DNA of 58,468 nt from OM182 bacterium BACL3 MAG-120619-bin3 (GCA_001438145.1 LICD01000002.1:1-58468), one strand, 5' to 3'; positions 40,771 to 51,094 are shown, counted from the first letter of the stretch. Made by a program: numbers and translations. Notes: generated by a model not told the origin, from the sequence alone.

Positions 40771-41943
40771 TTGGAATACCTAATTCAATACGGCATGTTT
40801 TTGGCTAAAGCAGCGACAATCGTCGTGGCAATCGTTCTCGTAATAGGCGCCATAGCAGCGGCTGGGAGCCGTCAGCGACGGGCGAGCAAACGCGGCGAAA
40901 TTGTAATCGAGCGTCTGAACGACCATTTAGAAGATCTTCACGATGCTGTGCGCGAAGAGGTTATCGATCCTGCGACTCTTAAGCTCGACAATAAGGCGCG
41001 CAGCAAGCGAGAGAAAGAAGAGGCTAAAGCCGAAACCAAGCGAGCCAAAGCAGAAGCCAAGGACAAAGCGAAAGAAAAAGCTAAGGAAAAGGCTAAGCCG
41101 AAAGACGAATCTACTCAGGGGGCAAACGCCGCTATCCCTGAGAATAAATCTTCAAACGAGGTACACCTCGATGATGCGCCAAGCAGGCGCAAGCGGGTCT
41201 ATGTTTTGGACTTTGATGGGGACGTTGCTGCCGAAGAAGTCAGTTCGCTGCGTGAGGAAATTACCACCGTGCTCTCAATCGCCGAGCCCTGTGATGAGAT
41301 AATTCTGAAGCTAGAAAGCCCCGGTGGCATGGTGCATGCCTATGGACTCGCGGCAAGCCAACTGCAACGAATCAAAGACGCAAAAATTCCATTAACGATT
41401 TGTGTTGATAAAGTCGCGGCAAGCGGTGGGTATATGATGGCCTGCCTCGCCGACAAACTCGTCGCAGCACCTTTTGCTATTATCGGCTCTATCGGCGTTG
41501 TGGTTCAGCTGCCTAATTTCCACAAAATTCTGAAAAAGAACGAAGTCGACTATGAGGTAATCAGCGCTGGTGAATATAAGCGTACGCTCAGCACGTTTGG
41601 TGAAATCACCGACAAAGGCCGGGCGAAAGTACAAGAAGACGTCGAAAATATTCATGAAATCTTTAAACAATGGGTTAAATCGCACCGGCCCATAGTAGAC
41701 GTAAGTCGCGTGGCGACCGGCGAAACATGGGTTGGCATGCAAGCCAAGGAACGTTATTTGGTAGACGAGCTAAATACCAGCGATGACGTGTTGGTTCGCG
41801 CATGCAAAGACGCAGATGTTTTCGAGGTGAATTACAAGTTCAAGCAAACATTGCAGGACAAACTAGGCGCGGCGGTTGAGGCAGGCGTTGCTCGTGCTGC
41901 TAACAAACTACTTGCGGCTGACAGATCAAAAGACTTTCAGTGA
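40771..41943 (+). CDS. sohB: Inner-membrane protease SohB (S49 family)
   Basis: Signal-peptide-peptidase-like serine/lysine protease facing the periplasm or membrane. 390 residues. The TTG start is supported by GAGG six bases upstream and by alignment of MEYLIQYGMFLAKAATIVVA with the E. coli N-terminus. One transmembrane helix is followed by a lysine/glutamate/alanine-rich stretch (about 75-115) that is longer than in E. coli. Nucleophile Ser lies in KVAASGGYMMAC and the general-base Lys in GEYKRTLSTFGE. Confidence 0.92.
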   Translation: MEYLIQYGMFLAKAATIVVAIVLVIGAIAAAGSRQRRASKRGEIVIERLNDHLEDLHDAVREEVIDPATLKLDNKARSKREKEEAKAETKRAKAEAKDKAKEKAKEKAKPKDESTQGANAAIPENKSSNEVHLDDAPSRRKRVYVLDFDGDVAAEEVSSLREEITTVLSIAEPCDEIILKLESPGGMVHAYGLAASQLQRIKDAKIPLTICVDKVAASGGYMMACLADKLVAAPFAIIGSIGVVVQLPNFHKILKKNEVDYEVISAGEYKRTLSTFGEITDKGRAKVQEDVENIHEIFKQWVKSHRPIVDVSRVATGETWVGMQAKERYLVDELNTSDDVLVRACKDADVFEVNYKFKQTLQDKLGAAVEAGVARAANKLLAADRSKDFQ

Positions 41944-42011
41944 AACCAATAATAAGAGCGCTTCTGGTCGCTAAGTCGAATTATCGTTGACTACTAAATG
42001 AGGAACAACAA

Positions 42012-43007
42012 GTGAGCACATATAAAGCATTCGAAGTAAGGGAAGAGACAGAGAAAAATTTTGTGGGCACGATAGTTGAGAAAAGCGCCTTAGAACTTGC
42101 TGAGGGGAGTGTTTCGATAGAGGTGTGTTATTCGTCAGTTAACTACAAAGATGCCCTGTCAGCTTCAGGCAGCAAGGCTGTCACTCGAGAATATCCACAC
42201 GTGCCAGGTATTGATGCAGCTGGTACAGTTCTCGCAAGCACGGATTCGAATTTTGCCGTGGGCGATGAGGTTGTCGTCACAGGATATGATCTGGGCATGA
42301 ATACTGCGGGCGGATTTGGGCAACAAGTGACCGTGCCCGGTGGGTGGGTTACTAAATTACCCGTCGGATTATCCTTGCGCGACTCTATGGTGCTCGGTAC
42401 AGCAGGCCTCACTGCAGGGCTCTGCGTAAATAAGCTGTTACTCAATGGCATTACACCCGAAGCAGGGAAAGTGCTTGTAACAGGCGCTACCGGCGGTGTT
42501 GGAATCATTGCTTGTGCCTTGCTTGTGAAACTGGGCTTTGAGGTTGTAGCGAGCACGGGAAAATTAGCAGAAACAGCGAAATTGACGGCTCTCGGCGTAT
42601 CGGAGGTCATCTCACGTGAGGCCTTCTCCGAAGAAAACCCAAGGCCAATGCTAAAAGAAAGCTATGCCGCTGCGGTCGATGTTGCCGGAGGGACAACGCT
42701 TGTCAACGTGATTAAAAGCCTAAGCTATGGTGGCAGTGTGGCGGCCTGTGGTTTGGTTGATAGCCCGGCGCTTAGCGCTACGGTGTTGCCGTTTATCCTG
42801 CGCGGCGTCAATCTGCTAGGTGTTGACTCCGTTGAACTGCCATTGGCCCAAAAACAGCAGGTATGGAATCTATTTGCGAACGAGTGGGCCCTTACTGATA
42901 TAGATTCGCTAGCGGAGACTATCGTCCTCGCTGAATTGCCGGCTGTACTCGCTAAGGTTCTTGCCGGTGGCGCGATTGGCCGCTATGTACTCGATCTGCG
43001 CGCGTAA
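42012..43007 (+). CDS. acuI: Acrylyl-CoA reductase AcuI / YhdH family quinone oxidoreductase
   Basis: NADPH-dependent medium-chain reductase converting acryloyl-CoA to propionyl-CoA. 331 residues. Signatures: YSSVNYKDALSASG, PHVPGIDAAGTV, and the cofactor-binding VTGATGGVGIIACALL. No zinc ligands, as expected for this subfamily. GTG start with GAGGAAC upstream. In marine bacteria AcuI also detoxifies acrylate from DMSP; no DMSP lyase is in the window, so that link is only a possibility. Confidence 0.92.
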   Translation: MSTYKAFEVREETEKNFVGTIVEKSALELAEGSVSIEVCYSSVNYKDALSASGSKAVTREYPHVPGIDAAGTVLASTDSNFAVGDEVVVTGYDLGMNTAGGFGQQVTVPGGWVTKLPVGLSLRDSMVLGTAGLTAGLCVNKLLLNGITPEAGKVLVTGATGGVGIIACALLVKLGFEVVASTGKLAETAKLTALGVSEVISREAFSEENPRPMLKESYAAAVDVAGGTTLVNVIKSLSYGGSVAACGLVDSPALSATVLPFILRGVNLLGVDSVELPLAQKQQVWNLFANEWALTDIDSLAETIVLAELPAVLAKVLAGGAIGRYVLDLRA

Positions 43008-43017
43008 GACTCAACCC

Positions 43018-43046
43018 TCGGCGGCGATCTGATTTATCGCCGCCGA
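43018..43046. terminator. GC-rich hairpin between acuI and DUF934 gene
   Basis: An 11-bp perfect stem (43018-43028 with 43036-43046) around a seven-base loop separates the convergent genes. The TAA stop of the DUF934 gene lies in the loop edge, so the arm encodes its last residues (RRR). A-rich sequence on the downstream side gives a modest tract. Confidence 0.6.
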
Positions 43047-43534
43047 AATATAGGCTCTTGGTTCAATGCTGTGGCGGTATAGGTTGAGCTAAAGTCATCG
43101 AAAGCAGACAGACATTCATCTACGTCTTGGTCGCTACGCAGCGCAAAAGAATTGAACCCACAGCGTTCTAAAAAACAAAGTTGGTCGCGCAAGACATCGC
43201 CGATCGCTCTGATTTCTCCAGTAAAACCTAATTCCAACCGTAAACGTCGAGCGAGTGAAAATGGACGTCCGTCGCTAAACACAGGAAAGTTAAGCGCGAT
43301 TAGCTGGAAGTCGGCTATTCTGTTTTCAATGCTTGCGAGGTCCTGATGAGAGTCCAACCACACCCCAATTGCACCTAACTGCGCTCTCGCCTCGTCTTCG
43401 TCGCTGAGAATGAGTTCGAGTGGCAATAAGACCTTTCGACCTCTTAATGCCGAAAACGCATCTGGGCCAGATGCTGACTGCAGAAGCGCCCATTCGTTTG
43501 GGACTGCATTTCTGTTGCGGATCAAACTGGTCAT
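43034..43534 (-). CDS. DUF934 family protein, sulfite-reductase partner
   Basis: 166 residues, family DUF934, often encoded next to cysI in pseudomonads and relatives and thought to support sulfite reduction. Recognisable blocks are LNFPVFSDGRPFSLARRLR and LGFTGEIRAIGDVLRDQLCFLERCGFNSF (only partly quoted). The ATG overlaps the cysI stop (TAATG). No cofactor motif is seen. Confidence 0.88.
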   Translation of the reverse strand: MTSLIRNRNAVPNEWALLQSASGPDAFSALRGRKVLLPLELILSDEDEARAQLGAIGVWLDSHQDLASIENRIADFQLIALNFPVFSDGRPFSLARRLRLELGFTGEIRAIGDVLRDQLCFLERCGFNSFALRSDQDVDECLSAFDDFSSTYTATALNQEPIFRRR

Positions 43535-45192
43535 TATTGGTCCTTCTCGTAAACACGTTTTTTAAACGGATCGACGCCGATGCGCTCTACCGTATCGATA
43601 AATTTTTCGTCTGCTAAACGCCTCTCTCGGTAGACGCTTACAAGGTCTGCAACCACAGACGGTATGTCGGTTTGTGCGAAAGAAGGGCCGAGGATTTTGC
43701 CAAGCTTCGCTTCGCGTTTGGACGAACCACCGATTGAGACCTGATAGAACTCCTCGCCTTTTTTATCGACTCCAAGCACGCCTATATTGCCGACATGGTG
43801 ATGTCCGCAGGCATTCATACAGCCTGAGATATTCAATGAAACCTCACCTATATCTGCTAATAGATCGCGGTCATCAAACCGGCGCTGGATCGCCTCGGCG
43901 ATTGGTATCGATTTAGCGTTTGCGAGCGCACAGAAATCCCCGCCCGGACAGCAGATAATGTCGCTGAGCTTATTTAAGTTGTCCGCTTGTAACGAATCTG
44001 GAGCGAGGCTTAGATAGAGGTTGTAGAGTTCACTTTCTTCGACATCTGCGAGAATTACATTTTGCGCATGAGTCACACGAACCTCACCAAAACTGAACCG
44101 TTCTGCGAGATGAGCTAGTGCGTTAAGTTGCTCCTCGCTGACATCTCCCGGCGCGTAACCCGTCTTTTTAAAACTGATGGCTACCGCGGCGTAACCCAGT
44201 TTTTTATGCGGAGTAACATTGTGACTAAACCAACTCGCAAAGAGTACATCCCGCGCCAACGCCTCGCGCAGTGACGCAGGGTTTGGCTCTAGTGCTTTAT
44301 AGGCCGGTTCTTGGAAATAGCTTTTGCAGCGTTCAATCTCGGCATCGGTGAGAGTGAGACTTCCCCCACGAAGCTGTTTCCATTCGTGCATTACTTTCTC
44401 GCGAAATGTCTCTAATCCTGTCTCCCGAACAAGTATCTTAATTCGCGCTTTATACTTGTTGTCACGACGTCCTTCTCTGTTATACACGCGAAGTATGGCT
44501 TCTAAAGCGCTGAGCAAGTCATGCCGTTCGACGAAATCAAAGACCACTTGCCCTATAACTGGCGTGCGTCCAAGGCCACCTCCTGCAAGGATCTGAAAGC
44601 CAGTCTCCCCAGCTTCATTCTTGCGAAGATAGAGACCGATATCGTGAACCTGCGTAGCCGCGTGGTCTTCTTGTGTACCACACACCGCGATTTTGAATTT
44701 GCGCGGCAGATAAGCGAATTCCGGATGAAAAGTTGACCATTGCCGAATGATTTCGCAATAAGGTCTGCTGTCTTCGATCTCATCTACTGCCACGCCAGCA
44801 AATTGATCAGTCGTCGTGTTGCGGATGCAATTGCCACTAGTTTGTATCGCATGCATTTCAACCTCAGCAAGATGAGCCAGAAGGTCGGGGACATCCTCTA
44901 ATGCTGGCCAGTTGAATTGAATGTTTTGCCTAGTGGTGAAATGTCCGTACCCCTTGTCGTAATGCGAAGAAATAAAAGCGAGCTTTCTCAGTTGCCGAGC
45001 CGACAACATGCCATAGGGAACAGCGATACGGAGCATCGGCGCCAAACGCTGAACATAGAGTCCGTTTTGCAAACGCAGGGGAAGAAATTCGGCATCGGTG
45101 AGCTTGCCTTCGAGATAGCGATTCGTCTGGCTTCTAAATTGTATAACGCGTTCTTCGAGCATCGTAGCGTCATAACCGTCATATCTGTACAT
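43534..45192 (-). CDS. cysI: Sulfite reductase hemoprotein (CysI / ferredoxin-type NirA-like)
   Basis: Six-electron reduction of sulfite to sulfide in cysteine synthesis. 552 residues with two tandem ferredoxin-like and siroheme domains. The [4Fe-4S]-siroheme cysteines are in the CCPGGDFCALANAK and NISGCMNACGHHH blocks (pattern C-x5-C and C-x3-C). Near-identical families reduce nitrite; the DUF934 partner and lack of nitrate genes favour sulfite. No flavoprotein subunit cysJ is adjacent, so the electron donor is not evident. Confidence 0.92.
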   Translation of the reverse strand: MYRYDGYDATMLEERVIQFRSQTNRYLEGKLTDAEFLPLRLQNGLYVQRLAPMLRIAVPYGMLSARQLRKLAFISSHYDKGYGHFTTRQNIQFNWPALEDVPDLLAHLAEVEMHAIQTSGNCIRNTTTDQFAGVAVDEIEDSRPYCEIIRQWSTFHPEFAYLPRKFKIAVCGTQEDHAATQVHDIGLYLRKNEAGETGFQILAGGGLGRTPVIGQVVFDFVERHDLLSALEAILRVYNREGRRDNKYKARIKILVRETGLETFREKVMHEWKQLRGGSLTLTDAEIERCKSYFQEPAYKALEPNPASLREALARDVLFASWFSHNVTPHKKLGYAAVAISFKKTGYAPGDVSEEQLNALAHLAERFSFGEVRVTHAQNVILADVEESELYNLYLSLAPDSLQADNLNKLSDIICCPGGDFCALANAKSIPIAEAIQRRFDDRDLLADIGEVSLNISGCMNACGHHHVGNIGVLGVDKKGEEFYQVSIGGSSKREAKLGKILGPSFAQTDIPSVVADLVSVYRERRLADEKFIDTVERIGVDPFKKRVYEKDQ

Positions 45193-45223
45193 CGACTTTT
45201 TCCTCTACCTGCGCAGTAGTTGG

Positions 45224-48200
45224 TTAATCTAGGTTGGGGCCGAGCAGCCGGCTGAGCAGTGTAAAGTCTCTGCTGCTTCTAGATGCAAGGTCTTCAACCT
45301 GCTCGCCACTTATTTTTCCCACTGAGAAATAGCGTGCGTCCGGATGGCTGAAATAGTAGCCGCTTACACTTGCAGCTGGCGTCATCGCGTAGCTATCGGT
45401 GAGAGCAATGCCAATCTCCTTCTCCGCGTCGAGAAGCGAAAAGAGCGTCTCTTTCTCAGAATGCTCAGGACAAGCGGGGTAGCCCGGCGCTGGGCGAATG
45501 CCTCGATAGCGCTCGCTAATCAGCTCCTCTGTGGACAGGCTCTCGTCCGGTGCATAGGCCCAATATTCTGCCCTTACGCGGGCGTGAAGATGCTCCGCAA
45601 AGGCCTCGGCGAGTCGGTCGGCTAAGGCTTTGATCATGAGAGAGGCATAATCATTGTTGTCATCTTGATAACGCTTTGCGAGCGCTTCGGCGCCTATGCC
45701 AGCGGTGACTGCGAAACCACCTAGGTAGTCAGATTTACCCGATTCTTTGGGCGCGACAAAGTCCGCTAGACAAAGGTGAGATTGTTCGTCCTGCTTAGGC
45801 ATTTGCTGACGCAAAAAATGAATATTTTTATTGTCTGCGGAGGCACCCAGATGTACATCATTGCCTACACTGTTGCCTTCCCAAAAACCAAAGACAGCTC
45901 GTGCTGTGATCAGTTTGTGTTGCACGATTTCAGTTAACATTTCTTGTGCGTCTTTAAACAAGTCCCGTGCGGCAGCGCCAACTTTTTCGTCGCTTAAAAT
46001 TGCAGGGTATTTACCTGCGAGACTCCAAGTAATGAAGAACGGTGTCCAATCGATGTAGTCGATGAGTTTCTCAAGGGGGTAATCTTCGAGAACTTTTGTG
46101 CCAGTAAACGCAGGCGTTGGAGGCGTGTAGCTATCCCAATCGAGCTTCAGGCTCGCACGGTTTGCAGCGCGGTAATCAACGAGCTCCCGCTTACTCTTTC
46201 GATTAGCAGTGCGCTCACGGATCATTGCGTATTCGTTACGAAGATCGTTGGCAAAATCGGGCTTATTGGCCTCGTTCAGGAGTGTACTGACAACGTTGAC
46301 ACTCCTTGATGCGTCAGAGACATAGACTGTCGCATCGTTTTTGTAATGCTGCTCGATTTTTACTGCGGTGTGTGCTTTGGAGGTGGTGGCCCCTCCGATC
46401 AGTAACGGTACGTTAAAATCGAGTCTCTGCATTTCAGAGGCAACATGGACCATTTCATCGAGCGAAGGCGTGATGAGACCACTCAAGCCGATGATGTCCA
46501 CATTCTCTTCGATCGCTGTCTTGAGGATTTTATCAGCGGGTACCATAACGCCGAGATCGATAATCTCGTAATTGTTGCATGCTAGAACAACACCAACGAT
46601 ATTCTTACCGATGTCGTGAACATCTCCCTTCACCGTTGCAAGAAGTATTTTGCCCTTTGCTTTGACCTCACCACCTTGTTTTTCGGCTTCGATATAAGGC
46701 AGGAGGTAAGCCACCGCTTGTTTCATTACGCGCGCGCTTTTAACCACTTGCGGCAAAAACATTTTGCCGCTGCCGAAGAGGTCGCCAACCTCGTTCATGC
46801 CATCCATGAGAGGGCCTTCGATGACATGAATCGGACGCTCGGCGTTCAGTCGCGCTTGCTCGGTGTCTTCCTCGATAAATTTGGTAATGCCTTTAACCAG
46901 CGCATAGGCTAAACGTTTCTCCACGTTCTGCTCTCGCCAAGCCAGGTCTTCGGTAGCGATGATGCCGCCAGTGCCGCTGTAGTTCTGAGCGACTGTCATT
47001 AATTGTTCTGTGCCATCCGCTGTTCGATTAAGCACTACGTCTTCTACAGCCTTTTTCAGGTCGGCAGGAATATCGTCATAGACGGCTAGCTGGCCGGCAT
47101 TAACAATGCCCATCGTCAGGCCTGCTTTGATCGCGTGAAAGAGAAAGACTGAGTGGATGGCTTCGCGCACGAGATTATTGCCGCGAAAAGAGAAGGAGAC
47201 ATTACTCACCCCACCTGAAATTAGGGCGCCAGGGAGCTCTGCTTTAATGTATTTACAGGCTTCGATAAAGTCGACCGCATAGTTGTTGTGCTCATCGATA
47301 CCAGTGGCAATAGCAAATATATTCGGATCGAAGATTATGTCTTCGGCTTGAAATCCTATGCTAATCAAAATGTCATAGCTGCGTTTGCAAATTTGTTTTT
47401 TGCGCGCCAATGAATCCGCCTGACCGTCTTCATCGAATGCCATGACCACGACTGCGGCGCCATAGGCGAGGCAGAGTTTTGCCTTTTCGATAAACTCGGC
47501 ATCGCCTTCCTTCAAGCTAATGGAGTTGACGATTGCTTTACCTTGTATACATTTTAGGCCTTCTTCAATAATTTGCCATTTCGAGGAGTCGACCATAATC
47601 GGCACGCGGCAAATCTCGGGTTCGGCAGCCACTAACTTGAGGAAGCGCACCATAGCAGCCTCGGAATCGAGCATGCCTTCATCCATATTGATGTCGATAA
47701 TCTGCGCGCCGGCGGCCACTTGCTCTCGGGCTACCTCGAGTGCTTCATCGTAATTTTCTTCTCGAATAAGTCGCGCGAAGCGTGCCGACCCGGTGACATT
47801 AGTGCGTTCGCCCACGTTGACAAAAAGGGAGTCGGCCTTGATGTTGAATGCCTCTAATCCGCCAAGCCTGCAGGCAGGCTTGATCGTCGGTATTTTACGG
47901 GGGGGGATTCCTTGAATCGCCTCTGCCATAGCTGCGATGTGTTCGGGTGACGTGCCACAGCAACCACCTACAACATTCAAAAAGCCGCTGCTGGCGAACT
48001 CTTTGATGATAGAGGCCATTTCTTCGGGGCTCTGATCGTATTCACCAAATTCATTCGGCAGACCGGCATTCGGATGGGCAGAGACATAGCATTGGGCTAG
48101 GCTCGAGGTTTCAGCGATATGCGGGCGCAATTGTTCCGCGCCGAGCGCGCAGTTGAAGCCGACAGAAAGAGGCTTGGCGTGAGCGACGGAGTTTAAAAAT

Positions 48201-48907
48201 GCCTCCACAGTTTGCCCCGATAGCGTGCGTCCGCTTGCGTCAGTAATCGTCCCCGAAATCATGATCGGGAGATCGAGCTCAAGTTCATCTAGCACGCGAT
48301 GGACTGCAAAAATCCCTGCTTTTGCATTCAATGTGTCGAATGCAGTTTCGATCATAAGGATATCGGCGCCACCGGCAATTAAGCCTCGAGCAGAGTTACT
48401 GTAATCGTCAACCAGTTCGTCGAAACTTGTGTTTCTAAACCCTGGATCGTTTACATCAGGCGAGAGCGAAGCGGTCTTGCTGGTTGGACCAATAATGCCA
48501 GCGACAAAGCGGGGCTTGTTTGGCGTGTTCTGGGTCGCTGCATCGCACGCGGCGCGTGCCAGTTTCGCTGCTTCTTCGTTAAGCTCATAAGCAAGCTCTT
48601 CGAGTCCGTAGTCTGCCTGTGATGCGCGTGTCGAATTAAACGTGTTGGTTTCAACGATATCTGCACCCGCTGCGAGATAAGACGCGTGTATCTCTGTGAT
48701 AATTTCGGGTGATGTGAGTGTAAGAAGGTCATTGTTTCCCGCCAGAAGTTGCGATGTTGACGCAAATCGCTCTCCGCGGAAATTAGACTCAACCAACTGA
48801 TAGCCCTGAATCATCGTACCCATTGCGCCATCAAGTAGGAGGATGCGCTGGGTGAGGGCGGCGCGCAGCGCGGCCACTCGTTGAGTACGGGTAAGTTGTT
48901 CTGTCAT
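45224..48907 (-). CDS. metH: Cobalamin-dependent methionine synthase MetH
   Basis: Transfers a methyl group from methyltetrahydrofolate to homocysteine through cobalamin. 1227 residues with all four modules: homocysteine domain with zinc Cys ([13 protein letters not shown] and [11 protein letters not shown]), pterin-binding domain ([20 protein letters not shown]), cobalamin domain with the axial His in [14 protein letters not shown], and the SAM-binding reactivation domain ([20 protein letters not shown]). The 198 bp to nfuA hold its likely promoter; I see no cobalamin riboswitch. Confidence 0.97.
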   Translation of the reverse strand: MTEQLTRTQRVAALRAALTQRILLLDGAMGTMIQGYQLVESNFRGERFASTSQLLAGNNDLLTLTSPEIITEIHASYLAAGADIVETNTFNSTRASQADYGLEELAYELNEEAAKLARAACDAATQNTPNKPRFVAGIIGPTSKTASLSPDVNDPGFRNTSFDELVDDYSNSARGLIAGGADILMIETAFDTLNAKAGIFAVHRVLDELELDLPIMISGTITDASGRTLSGQTVEAFLNSVAHAKPLSVGFNCALGAEQLRPHIAETSSLAQCYVSAHPNAGLPNEFGEYDQSPEEMASIIKEFASSGFLNVVGGCCGTSPEHIAAMAEAIQGIPPRKIPTIKPACRLGGLEAFNIKADSLFVNVGERTNVTGSARFARLIREENYDEALEVAREQVAAGAQIIDINMDEGMLDSEAAMVRFLKLVAAEPEICRVPIMVDSSKWQIIEEGLKCIQGKAIVNSISLKEGDAEFIEKAKLCLAYGAAVVVMAFDEDGQADSLARKKQICKRSYDILISIGFQAEDIIFDPNIFAIATGIDEHNNYAVDFIEACKYIKAELPGALISGGVSNVSFSFRGNNLVREAIHSVFLFHAIKAGLTMGIVNAGQLAVYDDIPADLKKAVEDVVLNRTADGTEQLMTVAQNYSGTGGIIATEDLAWREQNVEKRLAYALVKGITKFIEEDTEQARLNAERPIHVIEGPLMDGMNEVGDLFGSGKMFLPQVVKSARVMKQAVAYLLPYIEAEKQGGEVKAKGKILLATVKGDVHDIGKNIVGVVLACNNYEIIDLGVMVPADKILKTAIEENVDIIGLSGLITPSLDEMVHVASEMQRLDFNVPLLIGGATTSKAHTAVKIEQHYKNDATVYVSDASRSVNVVSTLLNEANKPDFANDLRNEYAMIRERTANRKSKRELVDYRAANRASLKLDWDSYTPPTPAFTGTKVLEDYPLEKLIDYIDWTPFFITWSLAGKYPAILSDEKVGAAARDLFKDAQEMLTEIVQHKLITARAVFGFWEGNSVGNDVHLGASADNKNIHFLRQQMPKQDEQSHLCLADFVAPKESGKSDYLGGFAVTAGIGAEALAKRYQDDNNDYASLMIKALADRLAEAFAEHLHARVRAEYWAYAPDESLSTEELISERYRGIRPAPGYPACPEHSEKETLFSLLDAEKEIGIALTDSYAMTPAASVSGYYFSHPDARYFSVGKISGEQVEDLASRSSRDFTLLSRLLGPNLD

Positions 48908-49022
48908 GCCGGTGCCTTTGAGCTATTTCTAGCCCGTTAATCAGTGAGAGTATAGGGTAATTATCTAGGCTACCTAGAGGGCTGCATATTCTACCAAAGT
49001 CCTTTGATGTGGGCATAGCACT

Positions 49023-49047
49023 ATAACCAAGTAATACACTTGGTTAT
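49023..49047 (+). promoter_or_regulatory. 25-bp perfect palindrome upstream of nfuA, IscR-like
   Basis: Perfect 10-bp arms ATAACCAAGT and ACTTGGTTAT surround AATAC, ending 58 bp before the nfuA ATG. The geometry CC-N13-GG with A/T-only flanks is that of IscR type-2 sites, but the inner YA...TR bases differ. IscR control of nfuA is known in E. coli. The site could also serve metH, which reads the other way. Confidence 0.5.
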
Positions 49048-49105
49048 TCTATTTTTAGCCTGTTTACAGTAGACTTAAACTCATACTTAAGGAGTAAAGA
49101 TCAGT

Positions 49106-49699
49106 ATGAGCACCAATTTGATTACGATAACCGCACCCGCTCAGGCCTATCTGGCTGAACTGCTTAAAAAACAAGACACCGAGGGAGTGTCGGTCCGTGT
49201 TTTCATTCTCGATGCAGGGACGCCGAAAGCGGAGACGTGTATCTCTTTCTGTCGGCCTGGCGAAGAAAAAGAAGAAGACTCAATTCAGCAGTGCGAAGGC
49301 TTCAAGGCGTATATCGACGAGCCTAGCATCCCATTCCTCGAAGAGGCGGTGGTGGATTATTCGAAAGATGCGATGGGTGGGCAGCTGACAATTAAAGCGC
49401 CTAATTCGCGGCTACCAAAGATAACCGACGAAAGCTCGCTCCCAGATCGCATTAACTACGTGCTCTATAACGAGATTAATCCTGGGCTCGCGGCGCATGG
49501 CGGTAATGTGACGCTCGAGGAGCTCTATGACGATAACATTGCCGTATTACGCTTCGGCGGCGGATGTCAGGGTTGCGGCATGGTCGATGTGACACTTAAA
49601 GAAGGGGTCGAGAAGACGCTACTGCAGCAGATACCTCAGTTGAAAGAGGTGCGTGACGTGACGGATCATTCTCAGCGCGAGAATGCCTACTTTAATTAA
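49106..49699 (+). CDS. nfuA: Fe-S biogenesis protein NfuA
   Basis: Carrier that delivers [4Fe-4S] clusters to target proteins, mainly under stress. 197 residues: a degenerate A-type carrier domain at the N-terminus (lacking the usual cysteine trio) and a C-terminal NifU-like domain with the cluster motif [19 protein letters not shown] is upstream of the ATG. Several Fe-S enzymes of the window (TtcA, CysI) are possible clients, by inference only. Confidence 0.96.
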   Translation: MSTNLITITAPAQAYLAELLKKQDTEGVSVRVFILDAGTPKAETCISFCRPGEEKEEDSIQQCEGFKAYIDEPSIPFLEEAVVDYSKDAMGGQLTIKAPNSRLPKITDESSLPDRINYVLYNEINPGLAAHGGNVTLEELYDDNIAVLRFGGGCQGCGMVDVTLKEGVEKTLLQQIPQLKEVRDVTDHSQRENAYFN

Positions 49700-49718
49700 T
49701 TCTCATAACACACTGATT

Positions 49719-50378
49719 TTATTGATTATAAGCGGCCTCTAGCAAACCGTAGAGGCTGTCTTTAAAGGTCGGGGACGCGGCATCCAGTGTCGCCATCACC
49801 TCGACTAGCACTTCGTTATCTTCGCGCCCATTCCACATTTTTTTGTAGGTTCCGTCTTGATACCCATGGTCTTGACGAAAGAAATTAAGCACGTTCTTGC
49901 TCACGTATTGCTTATAAAGCTCATGCCAATCGAGCGAGCAACCGCGCATTATCGCAGCAAACAAGCCCAATTCGATCCTTCCTGCAGCAGACGTACCAAT
50001 AAAGGTTTGGAGTAATTCAAGTAAATCGAACTCGCCAAAAGTGTACTCTTGCCCATCGAAATTTAGCGCGTCGGCTGCGCTCTGCCGCGCATAGGTCGTT
50101 TCGAGATAAGTTCTCGCTTTTTCTTCATCGCCGCCATTTCTCAGCAAAATTTCCGACAAGAGGAAATGCCAGATATCAACCAACTCCATCTGCAACTGAC
50201 TTAGATCGCAATGCTGCTGCTTCCACCATTTCCACCCATGGTGCTCGATTGCTTCTGCGGCTTCGATAACCACGGCGCGAAGGTAGGGGTATTTTGCTTC
50301 TGTCCAGTTGGGGTCAACACGGAAATTCATTCCGGCTTGGAGTTGAAACATAGTGTTGAGTTGAGTTGAACTGAGCAT
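49719..50378 (-). CDS. Dimeric dUTP diphosphatase (all-alpha NTP-PPase)
   Basis: Removes dUTP to keep uracil out of DNA and supply dUMP. 219 residues from the ATG at 50378; an open frame to 50588 overlaps the neighbouring gene and is not favoured. Metal-binding helices carry the ExxE...ExxD arrangement: VIEAAEAIEHHGWKWWK and MELVDIWHFLLSE. Conserved FRQDHGYQDGTYKKMW closes the domain. The E. coli trimeric Dut family is unrelated. Confidence 0.88.
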   Translation of the reverse strand: MLSSTQLNTMFQLQAGMNFRVDPNWTEAKYPYLRAVVIEAAEAIEHHGWKWWKQQHCDLSQLQMELVDIWHFLLSEILLRNGGDEEKARTYLETTYARQSAADALNFDGQEYTFGEFDLLELLQTFIGTSAAGRIELGLFAAIMRGCSLDWHELYKQYVSKNVLNFFRQDHGYQDGTYKKMWNGREDNEVLVEVMATLDAASPTFKDSLYGLLEAAYNQ

Positions 50379-50457
50379 AATTACTGACAATATCCTTCGA
50401 AGGGCGGCAGGCGTCTGCCGATAGCGTGCTGTGATTAATTTTCTGCGGAATAGATTA

Positions 50458-50697
50458 CTAAGCGCTTTGTCCGTCGCCCTTAATCTGATTGGCAAGTGAG
50501 GAAAGCATTTCACAACGGCTAGCACGCATGTCGGTATAGGATTGGTATGCGGCCATCGATTCCTCGTCGGAGGTTGCCGCATGCGCAAGCTCTGCTAACC
50601 AAGTGTCGAGGACCTTGATTTCTTGGTTCAGCTGCGCGGTCGCTTCTGCGATCAGCGCGTCATCGATACCGTCGCTTGCGTCGTGATTCTTGTTCAT
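50458..50697 (-). CDS. Small acidic helical protein, unknown
   Basis: 79 residues, acidic, almost wholly helical by composition (ALIAEATAQLNQEIKVLDTWLAELA), no membrane segment or known motif. It lies 79 bp upstream of the dUTPase on the same strand. Its ATG is preceded by a modest AGGAACT. I do not recognise a family; codon use looks like its neighbours, so it is probably a real gene. Confidence 0.5.
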   Translation of the reverse strand: MNKNHDASDGIDDALIAEATAQLNQEIKVLDTWLAELAHAATSDEESMAAYQSYTDMRASRCEMLSSLANQIKGDGQSA

Positions 50698-51012
50698 GCA
50701 GAGTTCCTAGCGCCAATGCCCTTAGACTTTCTGTTGAGTGAGTTAGACTATTAACCCTACAGACTTCTTTTTGTCGGCAGCTTTGGGATACGTGGTAGCT
50801 ATTTTTATCCAAGTACTTCATTAACGTCATTTGCTGCGACGGATACGGTCGCCTTCCGCTACATTGGCATAGACAGATATACGCGTCAAGACGCGCTAAT
50901 TATCTCGGTTCTGGCTTTCTTTTGGCTTTTTTTGCAGATGAGGCTTGACTACAAAGCTCTAGCTCCCTAGAATTCCGCTCGTTCTGATTTGGCGCACCTA
51001 GCCATACAGATT
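50698..51012. other. 315-bp non-coding stretch before tRNA-Glu
   Basis: No ORF or RNA gene is supported. The right part contains the tRNA-Glu promoter (50945-50973). The rest (50698-50940) is AT-rich with T-runs (TTTTTATCC, TTTTTTTGC) and no clear hairpin or repeat. Confidence 0.6.
50945..50973 (+). promoter_or_regulatory. tRNA-Glu promoter
   Basis: TTGACT, 17 bp, TAGAAT: five of six matches in each hexamer. The following bases TCCGCTCG give a fairly GC-rich discriminator, typical of stable-RNA promoters under stringent control. The mature tRNA starts about 33 bp after the predicted start point. Confidence 0.7.
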
Positions 51013-51088
51013 GTCCCCTTCGTCTAGAGGCCTAGGACACCTGGTTTTCATCCAGGCAACAGGGGTTCGAAACCCCTAGGGGACGCCA
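51013..51088 (+). tRNA. tRNA-Glu (anticodon TTC)
   Basis: 76 bases with the complete cloverleaf: acceptor GTCCCCT/AGGGGAC, anticodon stem CCTGG/CCAGG with loop TTTTCAT (anticodon 51047-51049), T-arm AGGGGTTCGAAACCCCT, and an encoded CCA end. Confidence 0.98.
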
Positions 51089-51094
51089 ATTTCG

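Noticed and set aside
40943-41302. Lys/Arg-rich ORF in a second frame of sohB
   Set aside because: Arises from the AAG/GCG-rich charged linker of sohB.
48908-49022. Cobalamin or SAM riboswitch upstream of metH
   Set aside because: The leader is too short and lacks the conserved B12-box or SAM-aptamer segments; only a CAAAG-TC-CTTTG inverted repeat is seen.
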